Below are positions 12,036 through 22,937 of a DNA stretch of 64,000 nt, one piece after another. Origin of the DNA: Alligator mississippiensis (lineage: Eukaryota; Chordata; Crocodylia; Alligatoridae); the NCBI RefSeq assembly GCF_030867095.1, contig NC_081824.1, forward strand, positions 344,156,203 through 344,220,202, in the 5' to 3' direction. The notes beneath the pieces were generated by a model. That model was not told the origin of the DNA, did not search any database, and saw only the letters and a list, made by a program, of their open reading frames with translations. Each line of letters starts with the position of its first letter. Position 1 is the stretch's first letter. The position numbers were made by a program, and so were the translations under genes.

Positions 12036-12691
12036 TCAAGTAATGTCAAGCCTCCATCTTGTGCCCCCTGATGTTGTAGCCCATGACTTATACCTATGCC
12101 TCCTATGTAAATTGATTCCTGAATGAATGGGGATGAATGCATTTGCTTTAGAGACAATGGCAGTAGGTCTAAAAATAGCTCCCTCTGAATGACCAAACCG
12201 TCAACTCGACAACCCAACCATCACCCTGCATTGACCCTCCCTGGCTCAAGATTTGGAAGACAAAGACTGCTGCAGAAATCAGTCAGCCCACCATTACAGA
12301 CACCTGAAACTGCATGTTCTTACCTAGGAGTGCACATGCTCAGTACACCAGGAGCTGACTCTTGCCTGGGCACACTCCTGCCACTAGGATCATATGAGGT
12401 CTGCCCCTATAAAAGGGGGAAATAAAGACAGACCCAGGGGGATGCCCTCTCCATCTGGACCAGCACCATGCCACACCACCTATCCACCCAGAGGCCCTGC
12501 CAGTGACCCCTCTCTGGATAACACCTTGCTAGAGAAGACCCAGACTGGCCATTGAGGATCAACTCACAGCCCAGGATAGGTAGCTATCACCTATCTTCCT
12601 TCCCCAAGCAAAGAACTTGGACTCTGTTTCTCTTCCCTACCTGGACTCCAACCCTTCCACTGAGTCTCTTTCTCCTGCTACCATTGAGTGC

Positions 12692-12725
<34 letters not shown>

Positions 12726-12850
12726 GAACCAATAACTTCATGGGGCTGTGTAGTGTGTTGTCTGTTTAATAAACCTGTTATTTTGAAACCCCAAGTTGGG
12801 TTTTTGTCTGTTTCCTGACTGGTTCTTCTTTGCCACCACTTATGTGCCCC
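12036..12850 (+). repeat. LTR-like fossil, boundaries uncertain
   Basis: A CCTATAAAAGGGGG promoter box near 12,411 and a TTAATAAACCTGTTATTTTG polyadenylation-type block near 12,766 are spaced as in an LTR with a long R region. No terminal duplication or internal gene was seen. A TG microsatellite sits inside it. Recorded only as a probable old LTR. Confidence 0.35.
12695..12723. repeat. (TG)n microsatellite
   Basis: About fourteen uninterrupted TG units. Confidence 0.95.
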
Positions 12851-12908
12851 ATAATCTCCCAGCTTTCTGCCTCAGTTTCCAACCCGAATCTCCCAGCTTT
12901 GTGCCTCA
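12851..12908. repeat. Pyrimidine-rich ~34-bp tandem repeat, left part
   Basis: The unit AATCTCCCAGCTTTCTGCCT followed by CAGTTTCCAACCCG occurs about twice here and resumes with diverged units at about 15,036-15,140, on the far side of the CR1 at 12,909-15,035. The CR1 therefore landed in an existing small tandem array. Confidence 0.65.
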
Positions 12909-15035
12909 TAGTTTCATAGTTGGTAGAGTCGGAAGGGACCTGAGCAGATCGTCAAGTCCGACCCCCTGCCATGGGCAGGAAAGAATGCTGGGGTTAAATG
13001 ACCCTGGCAAGGTGATTATCTAGCCTCCTTTTGAGTACCCCCAGGGTAGGAGCGAGCACCACTTCCCTTGGAAGTTGGTTCCAGATCCTAGGCACCCTGA
13101 CTGTGAAGTAGTGCCTCCTGATGTCTAGCCTGAATCTACTCTCAGTCAACTTACGGCCGTTATTCCTCGTTACTCCTGGTAGTGCTTGGGGGAACAGGGA
13201 CTCTCCCATAGCCTGCTGGTCCCCCTTGGCCAGTTTGTAGATGACCACCAGATCCCCTCTCAGCCTTCTTTTGTGGAGGCTGAACAGGTTCAGGTCCCGT
13301 AGCCTCTGCTCATAGGGCCTGCCCTGCTGCCCCCTGATCATGCAAGTGGCCCTCCTCTGGACCCTCTTGACGCTGTCCACATCCTTCCTGAAGTGCGGTG
13401 CCCAGAACTGGACACAGTACTCCAACTGCGGCCTGACCAATGTCGCATAGAGGGGAAAGATCACCTCCTTGGACCTACTCGTGATGCATCTGTGGATGCA
13501 TGACAAGGTGCGGTTAGCCTTCCTGACCGCGTCCCCACATTAGCAGCCCATATTCATTCTGGAATCATTAACGACACCAAGATCCTTTTCTGCCTCTGTG
13601 CTGACAAGAAGAGAGTTCCCCAGCCTGTAGGTATGCTGCTGGTTCTTCCTCCCCAGGTGCAATACCTTGCACTTGTCAGTATTGAAACCCATCCTGTTCT
13701 CATCCACCCACCTCTGTAACCTGTCTAGATCTAGTTGCAGCCTATTCCTCTCCTCCAGCATGCCCACTTCTCCCCACATCTTAGTGTCATCTGCAAATTT
13801 GAACAAGGTGCTTTTCACCCCCTTGTCCAAGTCACCAATGAAGACATTGAACAGTGCGGGCCCAAGGACCAAACCCTGGGGGACCCCACTGCCCACATCC
13901 CTCCAGGTCGAAAAAGACCCATCCACCACCACTCTCTGGGTGTGGCCCTCCAGTCAACTTGTGACTTATGTAACTATGTAGGCATCAACACCACACACCT
14001 AATTTTTTAATGAGAATGGGGTGAGAGACAGTGGCAAAGGCCTTCCTAAAGTCCAGAAAGACTACGTCCATGGCAACACCCGCGTCCAAGGATTTTGTGA
14101 CCTGGTTGTAGAAGGCCACTATGTTGGTCTGACAGGACCTGCCTTGAATGAAACCATGTTGGTCGCCCCTGAGCGTGATCTCCCCTGCAGGTCCCTTGCA
14201 GATGTGCTCCTTGATAATTTTCTCAAAAAGCTTCCCCAGAACCGAGGTAAGACTAACAGGCCTATAGTTTCCTGGGTCCTCCTTCCTCCTTTTTTTGAAA
14301 ATGGGGACCACATTGGCCCTTTTCCAGTCCTCTGGCACCTTGCCAGAGCACCATGAGTGCTCGTAAAGCTGTGCCAGGAGTCCCGCAATGACCTCTGCTA
14401 ATTCCCTCAGCACTCTGGGTGGAGATCGTCAGGACCTGCTAATGTGAACATGTGTAATCCCACCAGAAGTTCCCTGACTAGGTCCTCACTGACCCAGGGC
14501 CTGGCAGCACCTCCCCTGGGTCCATCGGGGACCCCGGTGGGGAGGGATGTCCCGGTCCCTGCTCAAAGAGATGAAGGCAAAGACATTGTTAAATAGGTTA
14601 GCTTTGTTGTCTGGTGTGACCACCAGATTTCCTTGCGTATCCTGCAGAGGCCCTACGTTACCCGGTACCTATTTATTTATAAAAGGACTTCTTGTTATCC
14701 TTGATCCAGGTCGCTAGTCCCAGTTCCATCTTTGCCTTAGCCTTGCTAACAGCCCCCCATCAGTTTGAGCAATGGAGGTATAATCCTCCTTGGTGATGGC
14801 CCCTCCCTTCCATTCGGCGTACACCTCCTTTTTAACTCTGAGATTTTCCTGGATGCTTTTGGTGAGCCATGGGGGCTTTTGAGCACTCTTGCCCTCTTTG
14901 ATCCACATTGGGATCGTCACCCTTTGGGCTTGGAGGATCGTCTCCTTAAGGAAAGACCACTCTTCCTGGACTCCCAACTCTCCTCCCCTCTGGGACCTCA
15001 GTGCCTCCCTGACTAGTCTCCTTACCTCACCTTCC
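12909..15035 (-). mobile_element. CR1 LINE, broken frames
   Basis: A second - strand CR1, of a different subfamily from the copy at 6.9 kb. The 3' end is at 12,909. Coding remnants lie at 12,994-13,506 (C-terminal domain), 13,540-13,932 (palm with FADDTKMW), 13,985-14,413 (RT fingers, VPEDWKRANVVPIFKK, with YRPVSLTS) and 14,714-14,977 (region between endonuclease and RT). Several frame changes separate them. Similarity to the copy at 19.4-21.8 kb stops at about 15,035. Confidence 0.9.
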
Positions 15036-15494
15036 AGCCTTACCTTCCAGCACCTTCCTTACTTTCCAGCCCTGATCTTCCAGCTTTCTGCCTCAGTTTC
15101 TAGCCCCAAGCTCCCAGCTTTCTGCCTCACTCTCTTTCCTGTCTGTCTTCTCCTTGTCACCAGGCTTTTCCCCTTGCACCAGTGACCTTGAATAATTCTG
15201 GGGCCACTTGACCTTAAGTAACCCCAGCTTCCCCTCCAGGCTGCTGGTTCTAATCCTGGCCCCAGCAACTTTCACTCTCTCATTTTAACCCCCATCCTTC
15301 TCCCTCCTTCCCCTCCTTCTGGAGACCTTTGACCCTTGATTCCCCCTCCCATAGTCACCAAGCACCCTGGGTATCCCAAATACCCTAAGCATACACACAC
15401 ACCCCACACCACCCAAGTTAGGAACTCACCTGTGTGTATGTGTAGGTGGGTGGCATATGTGTAAACTGGCATATAGATCCTTTGGGTAGATATG
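15036..15494. other. Pyrimidine-rich spacer between two CR1 copies
   Basis: Begins with diverged units of the CCAGCTTTCTGCCTCA tandem array and continues as C/T-rich sequence with short CA runs near 15,393. No gene. Confidence 0.5.
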
Positions 15495-17562
15495 TTCTCT
15501 TGGCTCTTCAGGGAACTAGCGGACCTCCTGCATCTAAAAAGAAAGACCTACAAAGGGTGGAAGACTGGATACACCTCCAAGGAGGAATATTCTGCACTGG
15601 TCCAGACCTGCAGGGAACGAACCCAGAAAGCCAAGGCTGCAACGGAACTCCAACTAGCTACAAGCATCAAGGACAGTAAAAAGTCCTTTTTTAGATATGT
15701 GGGGAGCCAGAGGAAAAGCAAGGGCAACATCAGACCCCTGCTAAACCAGATGGGACAACTGACAACTGACGCCTAGGAAAAAGCCAACTTTCTAAATGGG
15801 TACTTTGTGTCGGTCTTTCACAAGTCCCACAGGATGCCCCTGCCCATTACGGGACAGGGAGCACTGGGTGAGGGAGATTCCTTACCCTCTATGAATGCTG
15901 GCCTCGTGAAGGAACACGTTAAGAGTCTGGATACCTTCAAATCATCTGGCCCTGACAGATTACACCCAGATTACAGATTACACAGATTACACAGGGTACT
16001 CAAGGAGCTGGCAATCATAGCTCAGCCCCTGGCATGTATCTTTGAGAACTCCTGGCACTCTGGTGAAGTGCCCAAAGATTGGAAGAAGGCCAATGTGGTG
16101 CCTATCTTTAAGAAACGGAGGAAATTGGATCCAGCAAACTATTGGCCCATCAGCCTGTCCTCTATCCCAGGGAAGGTCTTAGAAAAGATTATCAAAGCGG
16201 CCATTCTCAACAGACTGGCCAATGGCAACATCCTGAGGGATAGCCAGCACGGGTTTGTTGCAGGTAGGTTTTGCTTGACCAATCTTATTTCCTTTTATGA
16301 CCAGGTGACCTATCACATGGACAAGGGGGAAGAGATTGATGTCATATATCTTGACTTTAAAAAAGCTTTCGATCTGGTATCCCATGATCACCTCTTAGCA
16401 AAACTGGCTAACTGCGGCCTCGGCCTCACCACAATCCACTGGCTGGGGAATTGGCTCCGTGGTAGGACCCGGAGGCTGGTGGTTGATGGAAGTCAATCAT
16501 CTTGGTACACTATGACCAGTGGGGTCCCTCAAGGCTCTGTCCTTGGGCCAACACTATTCAACATCTTCATTAATGATGTGGACATTGGTATCAGAAGCGG
16601 ACTGGCCAAGTTTGCCGATGACACCAAACTCTGGGGTAAAGTGTTCACACCTGAGGACAGACGGGTGATCCAGGCTGACCTTGACAGGCTCAGGAAATGG
16701 GTGGATGAGAACCTGATGGTATTTAACACCAAAAAATGTAAGGTTCTCCACCTTGGGAAGAAAAATCTTCAGCATCCTTATAGGCTTGGCAGTGCTATGC
16801 TGGCTAGCACCACAAGCAAAAGGGACTTGGGGGCCATGATTGACCACAAGATGAACATGAGCCTTCAATGTGATGCTGCAGCTAGGAAAACGAGCAAAAC
16901 ACTGGCTTGCATCCATAGATGCTTCTCAAGCAAATCCCAGGACATCATTCTCCCATTGTACTTGGCCTTGGTGAGGCCGCAGCTGGAGTACTGTGTCTAG
17001 TTATGAGCTCCACAATTCAAAAAGGATGTGGAGAAGCTTGAGAGAGTGCAGAGGAGAGCCACGCTTATGATTAAAGGTCAGGAAAGCAGACCTTATGATG
17101 AGAGGCTGAGAGCCATAGGACTCTTTAGCCTGGAAAAGTGCAGGCCCAGGGGTGATCTGGTAGCCACTTATAAGTTTATCAGGGGTGCTCACCAGCATCT
17201 GGGAGCATATGATCTGTTAATAAGAATATAAACAAAGACTAGTAGTCAGATAGTTGGAGCGGGAAGGATCCAGAGCGTCTGTTCATCAGAGCGCCCCAAG
17301 GAATGACAAGGTCGAACGGTCACAAACTCCTCCATGACTGTTTCAGGCTGGACATTAGGAAGAACTTCTTTACTGTTCTAGCCCCTAAGGTTTGGAATAG
17401 ACTGCTGCTGGAGGTGGTTCAAGCACCTACTTTGATGCCTTCAAGAGACATTTGGATGTTTATCTTGCTGGGATCCTATGATCCCTGCTGACTTCCTGTC
17501 CCTGGGGCGGGGGGCTGGACTCAATGATCTTCTGAGGTCCCTTCCAGCCCTAATGTCTATGA
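15495..17562 (+). mobile_element. CR1 LINE on the + strand, nearly continuous RT frame
   Basis: The coding part starts near 15,507 (endonuclease-RT linker), has an internal stop near 15,775, and then runs as a 397-codon frame at 15,807-17,000 with VPKDWKKANVVPIFKK, VIYLDFKKAFDLVSH, SGVPQGSVLGP and KFADDTKLWG, the RT palm motifs in order. A TAG follows TGTGTC near 16,998 and the C-terminal part continues at 17,028-17,231 and 17,303-17,491. The 3' end (GGTCCCTTCCAGCCCTAATG) runs into an AT repeat. A 56-base insert at 17,215-17,270 interrupts the C-terminal part. Confidence 0.92.
17205..17271 (+). repeat. 67-bp inverted duplication, arm 1 (inside CR1)
   Basis: This segment is the reverse complement of 18,525-18,591 with 65 of 67 bases matching. 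The interior contains AAACAAAGACTAGTAGTCAG. It interrupts the CR1 reading frame between GAYD and ERLFIRAPQG-like codons, with GATC at both edges (17,211-17,214 and 17,267-17,270). Confidence 0.9.
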
Positions 17563-17563
17563 A

Positions 17564-17606
<43 letters not shown>

Positions 17607-17760
17607 ATTGTGTGCATGATATTTGAATGAGTGATCCGTGTATGTGTATGGGATGTGTATGTGCCTAGTGGGGGTGTATGCGTCTAGTGTGTATGCATGC
17701 ACCTAGTGTGTGCATGCGCCTAACTGATTTTTGCGTGTGTATGTGCAATTGTACACTATG
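17564..17760. repeat. (TA)n/(GA)n and TG-rich simple repeats
   Basis: TA dinucleotides to about 17,594, then a short GA run, then an irregular TGTATGTG/GCCTAGTGTG-rich stretch of loosely repeated 20-25 base units. Confidence 0.8.
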
Positions 17761-18524
17761 CCCTCCTGTCTAACAGCACAATATTGAGATCCTGAGAGTT
17801 GGCCTGGCCCCACAGGACAACAATCACATAAGAGCGAATTCACATATACAGAACCCACATAAAGCAAGGGAAACCTATAATGCCTCTACGTGGCCTAAGT
17901 TAAGGCCACAAGGGAGGCGCTTCCATCTACATCAGATCCAGAGCTTGGAATCTATTCATGAAAGCAGATGCCTACAAGTATCCTTTGAAAAAACTGAGCA
18001 AGGCTTGTTCTTTACATACATGTAGCTAAAGGGTAGGAAATGGCAGACATGGTTGGGCCCTGTATGTTTGGAAATTATTTTGAAAATCTTCTGTCATTTG
18101 CTTTTGAAGCTTGATTATGTATTATGAAGCTTTATTATATTCTTTATTGGCTTATTTAATGTTGTCAGCACATCCTTATAAGGAAATTGGACATTCATTT
18201 CATAGCCCTTCTCACCAGGATGGACAAATTTAGGGCTACAGGAAATATTCACAAGGAATCACAAAGAGCTTGGATGCAGAGGTGTGCTACCTTTCCAAAC
18301 CTCATCAATCAGTCGACCAAATACTATAAATAAATAGTAATAGGTGTGATTTCCTTAATATTGCTAAGTAGTCATTTATTCTTGGTGGTTATTAATTCCT
18401 GAGGGTCAATAGAAAATATTTTTGTATGCCACTGCTTTCAAATAACTACATTTAAACTTTGGTGTGAATACATTCCTATACAAATCAAATTCTCTTATAT
18501 TTATTTTTATATTATAACTATTAA
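17761..18524. other. Intergenic between inverted arms
   Basis: No gene. 17,800-17,875 has ACATAAGAGCGAATTCACAT, which faintly resembles a Tigger-type end, but no partner end was found. Confidence 0.4.
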
Positions 18525-18591
18525 GGATCCTCCCCGCTCCAACTATCTGACTACTAGTCTTTGTTTATATTCTTATTAATAGATCATATGC
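18525..18591 (-). repeat. 67-bp inverted duplication, arm 2
   Basis: Begins GGATCC and ends AGATCATATGC; its reverse complement matches 17,205-17,271 with two mismatches. It lies in AT-rich non-CR1 sequence. Confidence 0.9.
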
Positions 18592-19279
18592 AAAATAAGT
18601 ATGCAGCCACTATTTCACTTACTCTCTATTATGAAACTCAAAGTCAAAATAATAAATTACCCCAAGCCACCTGGAGGCCATTTGTTCTCACATGATTCTT
18701 CTGGGTCCTTGGATAAGTTGTTTAATATGTGCTTGCCAACTGTTCCCTTTCCTGAAAGTGGCATCGTACCTCATGCTACACCAAAAAATGTTCTAGTCCT
18801 TGCCCAGTGTCTTGCTGATGGCCTGGAATTAGAAAATTGGCCTACCAAGCCAGACCCTTATCAGTCTTTTTTCCTCAGTTGTTACTTTTATTGGAGATGT
18901 TCAATACTTTTCCTTTTCACATATTCCAGCATGTTTTCTGGACCTATTCAAAGGGTAGGAATATACTTTAATTAAATTCAACATACCTGATTCAAAAATA
19001 CCCTATAATTTATTTTAGTTTTAGAGTACAGCAAATTACATTTCCCTTTACTAAATTTAAAGACATAGAATGACTTTCATAGTCATGGTTTTTGAAGAAT
19101 GACATGTCACATTTTTGTTTTTGAGGATTTATGAAAATGAAATGTTTGGCTTATCTAAGAAAATTCCTTGGACATTTCTGCTTTCTGACGACCAGTGGAA
19201 GGCAACAAAAGGATAAGAGGGTGACAATTGCTTCACCATAAACTGTGTTTATCACTTCCTCATCTGTTTATACTGACTC
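18592..19279. other. Intergenic, no gene recognised
   Basis: A 124-codon frame at 18,601-18,975 has no known domain and no exon signals that I can support. Confidence 0.4.
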
Positions 19280-19385
19280 TGGGATCATAGGAAAATAATG
19301 TTGGAAGGGACCCTGGAGCTGGTCCAACCGCCTGCTCAAGGCAGGATCAACCCTATCTAAATCATTCCAGACAAGTATTTGTCTA
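19280..19385 (-). repeat. Older CR1, 3' part (split by a younger CR1)
   Basis: ATCATAGGAAAATAATGTTG and GCTCAAGGCAGGATCAACCC are the 3' end of an older CR1. It stops after AAGTATTTGTCT and resumes at about 21,769 with GTTTCAGTGATAGAGATTCC, so the copy at 19,386-21,768 inserted into it. Confidence 0.75.
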
Positions 19386-21768
19386 TAGATCCATAGATTC
19401 ATAGATGTTAGGGTCGGAAGGGACCTCAATAGATCATCAAGTCCGACCCCCTGCATAAGCAGGAAAGAGTGCTAGGTCTAGATGACCCCAGCTAGATACT
19501 CATCTAACCTCCTCTTGAAGGCCCCCAGGGTAGGGGAGAGCACCACCTCCCTTGGGAGCCCGTTCCAGACCTTGGCCACTCGAAATGTGAAGAAGTTCTT
19601 CCTAATGTCCAATCTAAATCTGCTGTCTGCTAGCTTGTGGCCATTATTTCTTGTAACCCCCAGGGGCGCCTTGGTGAATAAATACTCACCAATTCCCTTC
19701 TGTGCCCCCGTAATGAACTTATAGGCAGCCACAAGGTCACCTCTCAACCTTCTCTTGCGGAGGCTGAAAAGATCCAGTTTCTCTAGTCTCTCCTCGTAGC
19801 GCTTGGTCTGCAGGCCCTTAACCATACGAGTGGCCCTTCTCTGGACCCTCTCCAGGTTATCCGCATCCTTCTTGAAGTGTGGCGCCCAGAATTCCACACA
19901 GTACTCCAATTGCAGTCTGACCAGCGCCCGATAGAGGGGAAGTATCACCTCCCTGGACCTATTCATCATGCATCTGCTGATGCACGATAAAGTGCCATTG
20001 GCTTTTTTGATGGCTTCGTCACACTGCCGACTCATGTTCATCTTGGAGTCCACTAGGACTCCAAGATCCCTTTCCACCTCTGTGCCACCCAGCAGGTCAT
20101 TTCCTAGGCTGTAGGTGTGCTGGACATTTTTCCTCCCTAGGTGCAGCACTTTGCATTTCTCCTTGTTGAACTGCATTCTATTGTTTTCTGCCCACTTGTC
20201 CAACCTATCCAGGTCTGCCTGCAGCTGTTCCCTGCCCTCTGGCGTGTCCACATCTCCCCATAGCTTTGTGTCATCTGCAAACTTGGACAGAGTACATTTC
20301 ACTCCCTCGTCCAAGTCACTGATGAAGACATTAAAGAGTATCGGTCCAAGGACCAAGCTCTGCGGGACCCCACTGCCCATACCCTTCCAGGTCGAAACCG
20401 ACCCATCTACCATGACTCTCTGGGTGCGACCCTCTAGCCAATTCGCCACCCACCGGACTGTGTAGTCATCCAAGTCACAGCTTCTTAACTTGTTCACCAG
20501 TATGGGGTGGGATACCGTATCGAAGGCCTTCCTGAAGTCTAAGTATACGACATCCACCCCTCCTCCTGTGTCCAGGCGTTTCGTAACCTGGTCATAAAAA
20601 GAGACTAGATTGGTCAGGCACGATCTGCCTGCCACGAACCCGTGCTGGTTTCCCCTCAGCATAATTTGTCCTGCCGGGCTCTCACAGATGTGAGCCTTGA
20701 TAATTTTTTCAAAGACTTTGCCAAGGATGGAGGTGAGACTGACTGGCCTATAGTTGCCCAGGTCCTCCTTCCTCCTCTTCTTGAAAATGGGGACCACATT
20801 GGCCCTTTTCCAGTCCTCTGGGACTTGGCCCGTGTGCCACGAGCGTTCGAATATTCCCTCCAGTGGCTCTGCAGTGATGTCGGCCAGTGCCTTCAGCACC
20901 CTCGGATGGAGCTCATCCGGGCCTGCCGACTTAAAGGCATCCAGTTCTTCCAAGTGACTCTGCACCATCTCAGGGTCTACGCATGGTAGTCTGGCGCCTT
21001 GCTGCTGCCTCTCTACAACCCCAGTGAGAGACTTGTCTTGCCCCTCTCTTAGGAACACCGAGGCAAAGAACTCGTTGAGGAGTTCAGCCTTGTCCCCTCT
21101 GTCTGTCACCAATTGTTTCTGCCCATTTAGCAGGGGTCCTATTCCTCCCTGGGTCTTCCTTTTACTCCCTATATATCTAAAAAACAATTTTTTGTTGTCT
21201 TTTACTTGGGTTGCCATCCTCAGCTCCATGGTAGCTTTGGCCTGTCTAACTGCCTCCCTACAAGCACGAGCAGAGGAGGTATATTCGTCTTTGGTGATCT
21301 CTCCTTGTTTCCACTTTTTATGTGCTCCCCTTTTGGCCCTTAGGCTGCCCTGGATTTCTGTGGTCAGCCAGGGAAGCCTCCTGGCCCCCTTCCCTCTTTT
21401 GCCTCGCTTGGGGATCGTCTTGCTTTGTGCCCAAAGGATCGTTTCCTTAAGGCACAGCCACCCTTCTTGGGCTCCCATCCCTTCAAAACTCCTACTCTGC
21501 GGTGCGTCCTTGACTAATCGCCTGAGTTCATTGAGATCAGCTTTCCTAAAGTCTAGCACTTTCACCCTACTAGTTACCTTACCCACTTGATGTCTTATGG
21601 TGAATTCTATTATTAGGTGATCACTGTCCCCCAGATGGCTACCGATCTGGAGGTCCCCTACCATGTCATCCCCCGTTGCCAATACCAGATCCAGTATGGC
21701 ATTCCCCCTAGTGGGACCATGTACCTCCTGTGTCAGGTGGAGGTCCTGTACACAGGTTAGAAACCTTT
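19386..21768 (-). mobile_element. CR1 LINE, youngest-looking copy, long intact frame
   Basis: The 3' end is at about 19,386 (reverse complement of CATAGATGTTAGGGTCGG). The copy reaches upstream into the apurinic endonuclease domain and is truncated near 21,768, giving about 2.4 kb. It holds one uninterrupted frame through RT and the C-terminus, unlike the other CR1 copies here, so it is probably the most recent insertion. It sits inside an older CR1. Confidence 0.93.
19478..21682 (-). CDS. CR1 ORF2 protein, 734 codons (N-terminally truncated)
   Basis: This encodes the endonuclease/reverse transcriptase of a CR1 retrotransposon, which nicks target DNA and copies CR1 RNA there. Residues 20-27 (SDHLIIEF) are the end of the APE-type endonuclease; the frame stays open upstream of the listed start, which is a TTG codon, so the true start is lost by 5' truncation. 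The RT motifs follow in order: VPEDWKRANVVPIFKK near 287-302, YLDFRKAFD at 380-388, SGVPQ at 437-441, and the catalytic FADD at 468-471. The usual GVPQGSVLGP reads GVPQSLVLGP, a change in a conserved turn. The C-terminal domain ends LDEYLAGVI. A full CR1 ORF2 is nearer 900-1000 residues, so most of the endonuclease and all of ORF1 are missing and the copy cannot be autonomous. Confidence 0.9.
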   Translation of the reverse strand: MATGDDMVGDLQIGSHLGDSDHLIIEFTIRHQVGKVTSRVKVLDFRKADLNELRRLVKDAPQSRSFEGMGAQEGWLCLKETILWAQSKTIPKRGKRGKGARRLPWLTTEIQGSLRAKRGAHKKWKQGEITKDEYTSSARACREAVRQAKATMELRMATQVKDNKKLFFRYIGSKRKTQGGIGPLLNGQKQLVTDRGDKAELLNEFFASVFLREGQDKSLTGVVERQQQGARLPCVDPEMVQSHLEELDAFKSAGPDELHPRVLKALADITAEPLEGIFERSWHTGQVPEDWKRANVVPIFKKRRKEDLGNYRPVSLTSILGKVFEKIIKAHICESPAGQIMLRGNQHGFVAGRSCLTNLVSFYDQVTKRLDTGGGVDVVYLDFRKAFDTVSHPILVNKLRSCDLDDYTVRWVANWLEGRTQRVMVDGSVSTWKGMGSGVPQSLVLGPILFNVFISDLDEGVKCTLSKFADDTKLWGDVDTPEGREQLQADLDRLDKWAENNRMQFNKEKCKVLHLGRKNVQHTYSLGNDLLGGTEVERDLGVLVDSKMNMSRQCDEAIKKANGTLSCISRCMMNRSREVILPLYRALVRLQLEYCVEFWAPHFKKDADNLERVQRRATRMVKGLQTKRYEERLEKLDLFSLRKRRLRGDLVAAYKFITGAQKGIGEYLFTKAPLGVTRNNGHKLADSRFRLDIRKNFFTFRVAKVWNGLPREVVLSPTLGAFKRRLDEYLAGVI

Positions 21769-21905
21769 ATGAGTGGTGGGACTTTTTTTTAAGCTGCTCT
21801 TGAAAAGTTTCAGTGATAGAGATTCCATAACCTCTCAAAGCAATTTGTTGCAATGCTTAACCACCTCAGCGTGAGAAAGTTGTTCCTAATGTAACACCCC
21901 CACAC
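21769..21905 (-). repeat. Older CR1, continuation after nested insertion
   Basis: CAGTGATAGAGATTCCATAA, CAATGCTTAACCACC and GTTGTTCCTAATG match the region of an old CR1 that normally follows the 3' piece at 19,280-19,385. Similarity ends near TGTAAC at 21,897. Confidence 0.7.
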
Positions 21906-22139
21906 CAGGTTGTATTTTTTTTTCCTGGGTATGTTTTGATATGGGTAAGATGGCCCCTGTTGTTCTGCACATGGCAAGCTGGGGTGTGTATCTAGGGAGA
22001 ATATGTAAAACCCTCTGGCCTCATTGGCCAGGGGAAGCAGAGGCTCCTTCAGGCAAATTGGAGAAAGACTAAAATGTGCTCCCCGCCCCACCCCTCGATT
22101 GGACAAGGCTTGGGAGATGTCACACCAAGTATATAATAA
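21906..22139. other. Unassigned segment, possibly LTR-derived
   Basis: Starts close to TGTAACACCCCCACACCAGG where CR1 similarity stops, and has a TATATAATAA run just before the hAT insert at 22,148. This could be the start of an old LTR, but no end or duplication supports it. Confidence 0.2.
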
Positions 22140-22147
22140 CTATTCGC

Positions 22148-22929
22148 TAGGAGTGTGTGAAGTGGGCCCTATTCGATTCGGATTCGGATTCAGCCTGAAT
22201 CAGGCACAGTGATTCGATTTGTTGATTCGGATCACTGTCCCTGATTCGATTCAGCCGAATCTGAATCTGAAGATTTGATGCTGATTCAGAGAATCAGCGA
22301 TTCAGCCATAGACATAGCTTTAAATGTTTTTTCTACATACCTCGAGGTACCAGGCGCAGCTCGTGAATGCTGAGATGCTGGGGCAGATGGAGTGTTCCAC
22401 AGGAGTGCGGGAGGGCCCTCCATGCGCTCAGTGGTACTTCTGGTCCACTTCCAGGTCTGCCAGAGAGCGCACTGGGAGCCCCCCTCTGTGCCTCACCTGG
22501 CTTGGCGATTGGCTGCAGGGGGACCCCAGGTGCCCCCACAGACCCAGGAGGCACCAGTCACTGAGCGGGGGGGCAGGAGGTATGCTCCCCAGCGGACCTA
22601 GAAGTGGATCAGAAGTGCTTCTGGTCCACTTCTGGGTCTGCTGCTGAGCATGCTGGGGAGCCTCCCGCACTCCTGTGGGACACTCCATGTGCCCCACCAT
22701 CACAGCACCCATGAGCCGCCTGGTACTTTGAGGTATGTAGAAAAAACATTTAAAGCTGTGTCTATGACTGAATCACCAGATCTTTCTGAATCTCTCCAAG
22801 TCAATTTGGAGGGTTCCGATTCGATTTGGAAAGATTAAAGGGCCCTCTGATTTGATTTGGATTCGGAGATTCGGCCAGGGCCGAATCTGTGCCGAATCGA
22901 TTCAGGGACCGAAGCTTCACACAGTCCTG
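22148..22929. mobile_element. Non-autonomous fold-back hAT element, second copy
   Basis: Same family as 9567-10,380: left end TAGGAGTGTGTGAAGTG, right end with reverse complement CAGGACTGTGTGAAGCTTCG, GATTCGGATTC-rich outer arms and GC-rich inner arms. The flanks CTATTCGC (22,140-22,147) and CTATTTAC (22,930-22,937) are an 8-bp duplication with two mismatches. The interior differs from the first copy by indels. Confidence 0.82.
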
Positions 22930-22937
22930 CTATTTAC

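Noticed and set aside
18601-18975. 124-codon frame
   Set aside because: No motif, and AT-rich flanks with no promoter or splice signals.
19482-21590. + strand frames of 67-188 codons
   Set aside because: Antisense shadows of the CR1 ORF2 frame.
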